Positions 60,870 to 64,000 of a DNA stretch of 64,000 nucleotides are shown here, one piece after another (position 1 is the first letter of the stretch; every line of letters begins with the position of its first letter). Under the pieces are notes generated by a model. It did not search any database and had not been told where the DNA came from. It saw only the letters and a list, made by a program, of their open reading frames with translations. The translations under genes were made by a program, and so were the position numbers. Origin of the DNA: Bacteroidales bacterium UBA4360 (GTDB lineage: Bacteria; Bacteroidota; Bacteroidia; Bacteroidales; UBA932); assembly GCA_002393945.1 (NCBI GenBank), contig DGSO01000006.1, forward strand, positions 9,035 to 73,034, read 5' to 3'.

Positions 60870-62864
60870 ATGAATAAAGCTTCATTAGTAGCCAGGCTTT
60901 CGGGCCTGGCTGTTGTTATCGCCATGACAGCAGCGTGTACAGACACCAATCCCTTCTTTGAGGACTGGAAAACCCCTTATGGAACAGCTCCTTTCTCAAA
61001 GATCAAGACAGAGCATTACCTTCCCGCATTCAAGGAGGGAATCAAACAGCAGAAGGCCGAAGTTGAAGCCATCGTCGCCTGCAAGGAAGCCCCCACCTTC
61101 GAGAACACGGTAGCGGCATTTGACCGTAGCGGGAAACTTCTCGCCAAGGTTTCCGGCGTCTTCTTCAATCTCTCCGAGAGCGACTCCACCCCCGAGATGC
61201 AGGCAATCGAAGAAGAAGTAACCCCCATGCTCACAGAGGCCGACAACGAAATCTTCATGAACGAAGACCTCTTCAAGCGCGTCAAGGCCGTTTATGACAA
61301 CATGGAAGGCCTTACCCGCGAGCAGCAGATGGTTACCAAGAAACTCTACCAGAGCTTCGAACGCAACGGCGTCGGCCTTGACGAAGCCGGTAAAAAACGC
61401 TTTGCCGAGATTTCCACGCGCCTTTCCTCCCTCTCGCAGAAGTTCGGCCAGAACCTCCTTGCAGAGAACAACGCCTTCAAGGAAAAGACCGGCATCACCG
61501 TCAGCGAATACTACGACTTCATGGGCTCCTGCCCGGACCGCGATAAGCGCAAGGCCGTCTTCGAGGCATACTCAATGCGCGGCAACAATGCCGATGAACA
61601 CGACAACAACGCCATCGTCCTTGAAATCCTGAAACTGCGTGCAGAGATGGCCGCCCTCCTTGGGTACCGCTCCTTTGCCGATTTCCAGCTTGCCGACAAG
61701 ATGGCCGGAGACCCCGCCACTGTTGACAACTTCCTCCAGCCCATCATGGATGCTGCCATGAAAAAGGCCAAAGAGGAAATGAAAGACATGAAGGCCCTTG
61801 CCGGCCACGACATCGAGCCCTGGGACTATTCCTATTATGCCGAGAAAGTCCGCGCCCAGAAGTTCGCGCTTGACGAGTCCCTCACCAAGCCTTACTTCCA
61901 GGCCGACAGCGTCCTCAAAGGCGTTTTCACGGCCGCTGAGACAATCTACGGCATCAAGATAGAACCCGCTTCCGAGGTTGAGGTCTACAATCCGGTTGTG
62001 AGCGCATGGAAGCTCTCCGAGCCGGACGGCCGCCTCATCGGCATATTCTACCGTGACTACTATGTCCGTCCCACCAAGCGCGGCGGCGCCTGGATGAACA
62101 ACTTCCGTGACCAGGAAAACGACGTCCGTCCCATCATCGTGAACGTCTGCAACTTCCCTGCACAGTCGGAAGAGCAGCCTTCACTGCTTACCATCGACAA
62201 TGTCCAGACCGCTTTCCACGAGTTCGGCCACGCCCTTCACGGTTTCCTTACCCAGTGCCACTATACCAGCGTATCGGGCACCTCGGTGGCCCGCGACTTC
62301 GTAGAGATGTTCTCCCAGTTCAACGAGAACTTCGCCTTCGTACCCGAGATCCTGGCACAATATGCGAACGACTTCCGTACGGGAGAGCCCATCCCTGCAG
62401 AACTCGTGGAGAAGATCCAGAAGTCCCTCAAGTTCAACCAGGGCTTTACCACCGGCGAACTGTGCGCAGCCTCCATCCTGGACATGAAGTGGCATGAGAT
62501 GAGTGTCGATGAACTCCAGGCCTTCAAGACCCCTCAGGACATCCGCGACTTCGAAGCGAAGGTCTGCAAGGAAATGGGCCTGGTGGAGGAAATCATCCCC
62601 CGCTACCGCACCACCTACTTCAACCATATCTTCAACAGCGGCTACAGCGCAGGCTATTACGGCTACCTCTGGAGCGAAGTCCTTGCTGCCGATGCCTGGC
62701 AGAAATTCGTCGCTGACGGTATCTTCAACAAGGCTACGGCCGATTCATTCCGCAAGACCTTCCTCGAAAAGGGCGGCAGCGAAGAGCCTATGACCCTTTA
62801 CAAGGCCTTCCGCGGTGCGGCTCCCGATCCTTCGGCAATCATGAAATCACGCGGCCTTCAGTAG
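60870..62864 (+). CDS. M3 family metallopeptidase (Dcp-type) lipoprotein
   Basis: The protein has 664 residues with a lipobox at C23 (VIAMTAAC). The M3 zinc motif is H450-E451-FG-H454 (TAFHEFGHALHGFL), with the third ligand Glu in DFVEMFSQFNENF. GYSAGYYGYLWSEVLAADAW is the substrate-binding Tyr/Gly region. It is a dipeptidyl carboxypeptidase-like enzyme, probably periplasmic, that cuts peptides from the C terminus. It starts 2 bp after the DUF5689 gene. Its link to the nuclease and receptor genes may be operonic convenience. Confidence 0.93.
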   Translation: MNKASLVARLSGLAVVIAMTAACTDTNPFFEDWKTPYGTAPFSKIKTEHYLPAFKEGIKQQKAEVEAIVACKEAPTFENTVAAFDRSGKLLAKVSGVFFNLSESDSTPEMQAIEEEVTPMLTEADNEIFMNEDLFKRVKAVYDNMEGLTREQQMVTKKLYQSFERNGVGLDEAGKKRFAEISTRLSSLSQKFGQNLLAENNAFKEKTGITVSEYYDFMGSCPDRDKRKAVFEAYSMRGNNADEHDNNAIVLEILKLRAEMAALLGYRSFADFQLADKMAGDPATVDNFLQPIMDAAMKKAKEEMKDMKALAGHDIEPWDYSYYAEKVRAQKFALDESLTKPYFQADSVLKGVFTAAETIYGIKIEPASEVEVYNPVVSAWKLSEPDGRLIGIFYRDYYVRPTKRGGAWMNNFRDQENDVRPIIVNVCNFPAQSEEQPSLLTIDNVQTAFHEFGHALHGFLTQCHYTSVSGTSVARDFVEMFSQFNENFAFVPEILAQYANDFRTGEPIPAELVEKIQKSLKFNQGFTTGELCAASILDMKWHEMSVDELQAFKTPQDIRDFEAKVCKEMGLVEEIIPRYRTTYFNHIFNSGYSAGYYGYLWSEVLAADAWQKFVADGIFNKATADSFRKTFLEKGGSEEPMTLYKAFRGAAPDPSAIMKSRGLQ

Positions 62865-62867
62865 AAT

Positions 62868-63722
62868 ATGGAGATATTGAAACTGAAACCATTCCACAGG
62901 CCGATGGTCTGGGGATGGGAAAGCTGGGAAGTATCCACTTACCCCAATATGGAGTCCGAAATCGCCGATGGTCCCATGAAGGGCCGTCCGCTTTCGGAGG
63001 TCATCGGCGGTGAGTTCCCGCTTCTTGTCAAGTATATCAACGCCAGGGAGGACCTTTCAATCCAGGTCCACCCTGACGATGCCATGGCAAAGGCCAAGCA
63101 CGGCCCCGGATTCCGCGGCAAGACCGAAATGTGGTATGTCGTAGACGCTGCCCCGGGAGCGTCGCTCTACTGCGGCCTCAAGGAGAAAATCGGCATGGAA
63201 GAATATGAAAGGCGCGTGAAAGACGGTACGATTACCGATGTTCTCGACCGCTATGAAGTGTCCCCCGGCGATGTCTTCTTCCTCCCGGCAGGACGCATCC
63301 ATGCAATTTGCTCAGGATGCTTCCTGGCAGAGATCCAGCAGACATCAGACCTTACTTACCGCATTTGGGACTATAACCGTCCCGGCCTTGACGGCAAGCC
63401 CCGCCAGCTCCATACGGAGCTCGCCAAGGAAGCCATCGACTACACTGTCCTTCCTGATTATCAGACAAGATATACCCCCGCAAAGGACCAGGAAGTGGTT
63501 ATTGTAAGCTGCAAGTACTTTACTACCAGCATCTTCGATCTTACAAAACCTGTAGAGAAGGTCCTTCCCGACTCCTATCTTGTTGTCATGTGCCTCGACG
63601 GCGCCGGTGACGTAGGAGGCGTTCCCGTAAAGAAAGGCGAGACGCTCCTTGTCCCCGCTTCTCTGGGCAAGGTTACCTTCACCCCGCACGGCTCCATGAA
63701 ACTCCTCACCAGCCACGCTTGA
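62868..63722 (+). CDS. manA: Class I mannose-6-phosphate isomerase
   Basis: The protein has 284 residues; it interconverts mannose 6-phosphate and fructose 6-phosphate. The zinc ligands are visible: Gln and His in IQVHPDDAMAKA, Glu in GKTEMWYV and His in AGRIHAICSG. It is short relative to E. coli ManA (391) but near the usual length of the small Bacteroidota/Firmicutes type. It starts 3 bp after the M3 peptidase gene. Confidence 0.93.
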   Translation: MEILKLKPFHRPMVWGWESWEVSTYPNMESEIADGPMKGRPLSEVIGGEFPLLVKYINAREDLSIQVHPDDAMAKAKHGPGFRGKTEMWYVVDAAPGASLYCGLKEKIGMEEYERRVKDGTITDVLDRYEVSPGDVFFLPAGRIHAICSGCFLAEIQQTSDLTYRIWDYNRPGLDGKPRQLHTELAKEAIDYTVLPDYQTRYTPAKDQEVVIVSCKYFTTSIFDLTKPVEKVLPDSYLVVMCLDGAGDVGGVPVKKGETLLVPASLGKVTFTPHGSMKLLTSHA

Positions 63723-63852
63723 TCCTCCGCCGAACAAAACTGCCGAGTGTCATCGTCTGGTGGTTGCCTAGTCCTGCCCCCGAATGATGGTAGTGCTGTC
63801 GAAAAGGTTGTGAAAAAGTTGATTTGTTTTAGGATAATCGAGAGAGAAGTTG

Positions 63853-63860
63853 TAAATTTG
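63853..63860 (+). promoter_or_regulatory. -7 box of the gene at the right edge
   Basis: TAAATTTG matches TAnnTTTG; a leader of about 125 nt separates it from the ATG at 63989. Confidence 0.6.
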
Positions 63861-63866
63861 CAAGAC

Positions 63867-63992
63867 ATGGTGGTTTCAATGGTTATGGTGTACTCAATAT
63901 TTGCTTGGTCCCGTTCCCTTTGCTATGCGCAGAGGACCCATTCTGCCGCTTTTTTTGCACGTAATCAAATCATTAAATCCTATATTTTATGA
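63867..63992 (+). CDS. Short leader reading frame (candidate attenuator peptide)
   Basis: The 41-codon frame starts with ATG six bases after the -7 box and ends in TGA that overlaps the next gene's ATG (ATGA). Residues: MVVSMVMVYSIFAWSRSLCY, then AQRTHSAAFFARNQ and a short tail. It is unusually rich in Val, Met, Ser, Phe and Ala at the start and has no membrane or domain signature. An intrinsic terminator lies inside its last third. Coding status is inferred from position; it could also be an untranslated leader. Confidence 0.4.
   Translation: MVVSMVMVYSIFAWSRSLCYAQRTHSAAFFARNQIIKSYIL
63924..63957 (+). terminator. Intrinsic terminator inside the leader (candidate attenuator)
   Basis: GCGCAGAG can pair with TTCTGCCGC (one bulged C) around a six-base loop, followed by seven T. 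It lies about 35 bp upstream of the ATG at 63989, so termination here would prevent expression of that gene. Confidence 0.5.
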
Positions 63993-64000
63993 CAAAACTT
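63989..64000 (+). CDS. Start of a gene continuing beyond the window
   Basis: ATGACAAAACTT (MTKL) starts at 63989, preceded by the candidate attenuator leader. Only four codons are visible, so no function can be given. Confidence 0.4.

Noticed and set aside
42596..63722. Classical SusC/SusD polysaccharide utilisation locus
   Set aside because: No SusD homologue, glycoside hydrolase or polysaccharide lyase gene is present; manA alone is not enough.

Overview
The window reads as chromosomal DNA of a member of the Bacteroidota, most likely order Bacteroidales. The evidence is the recurrent TAnnTTTG promoter -7 box, the near absence of Shine-Dalgarno sequences, BACON-domain surface lipoproteins, TonB-dependent receptors with carboxypeptidase-like N-terminal domains, TrpB2, U32 and DUF3109 proteins, and the gene orders mreBCD-mrdA-rodA and pbp1A-ddl-prmC. 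I cannot place it below order from sequence alone.

Layout. 1-2000: the end of a LytTR regulator, an S41-like lipoprotein and a decayed rhuM-like gene. 1999-2814: a tRNA-Leu(UAA) gene on the minus strand, split in its anticodon by a 731-bp group I intron that carries an HNH endonuclease gene; this is the most striking element here. 2985-9521 (minus): SDR enzyme, rodA, mrdA, mreD, mreC, mreB (cell-shape operon). 9606-15844: ispD, an unknown lipoprotein, and pbp1A-ddl-prmC. 15979-21560: topA, an Lrp/AsnC regulator, a U32 protein and a TPR protein. 21650-30510: a degenerate M16-like protein, DUF3109, DUF2007, hemW, a coiled-coil membrane protein, aminopeptidase P, pyrH. 30616-33627: a lone sdhC, trpB2 and thiN. 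33649-41005 (minus): a fused LptG-Fmt protein, alaS, two M23 peptidases and smpB. 41126-42430: metK, preceded by a short leader resembling a SAM-II/SAM-V riboswitch.

42596-63722 is the accessory, surface-oriented half. It holds an Oar-like TonB receptor, lipoproteins built from BACON and OB-fold-like modules (one with four near-identical repeats), an orphan AAA ATPase, a membrane-anchored AraC regulator, and then a tightly packed run of BACON + DNA/RNA non-specific nuclease, exonuclease/endonuclease/phosphatase, TonB receptor, DUF5689 lipoprotein, Dcp-type peptidase and manA. The nucleases, OB-fold lipoproteins and receptors together suggest an envelope system that binds, cuts and imports nucleic acid fragments; this is inference. 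The window ends in a candidate attenuator (promoter, short leader reading frame, intrinsic terminator) in front of a gene that continues past the edge.

Three copies of a short dispersed palindromic repeat lie in intergenic spaces, and one of them supplies the start codon of thiN.
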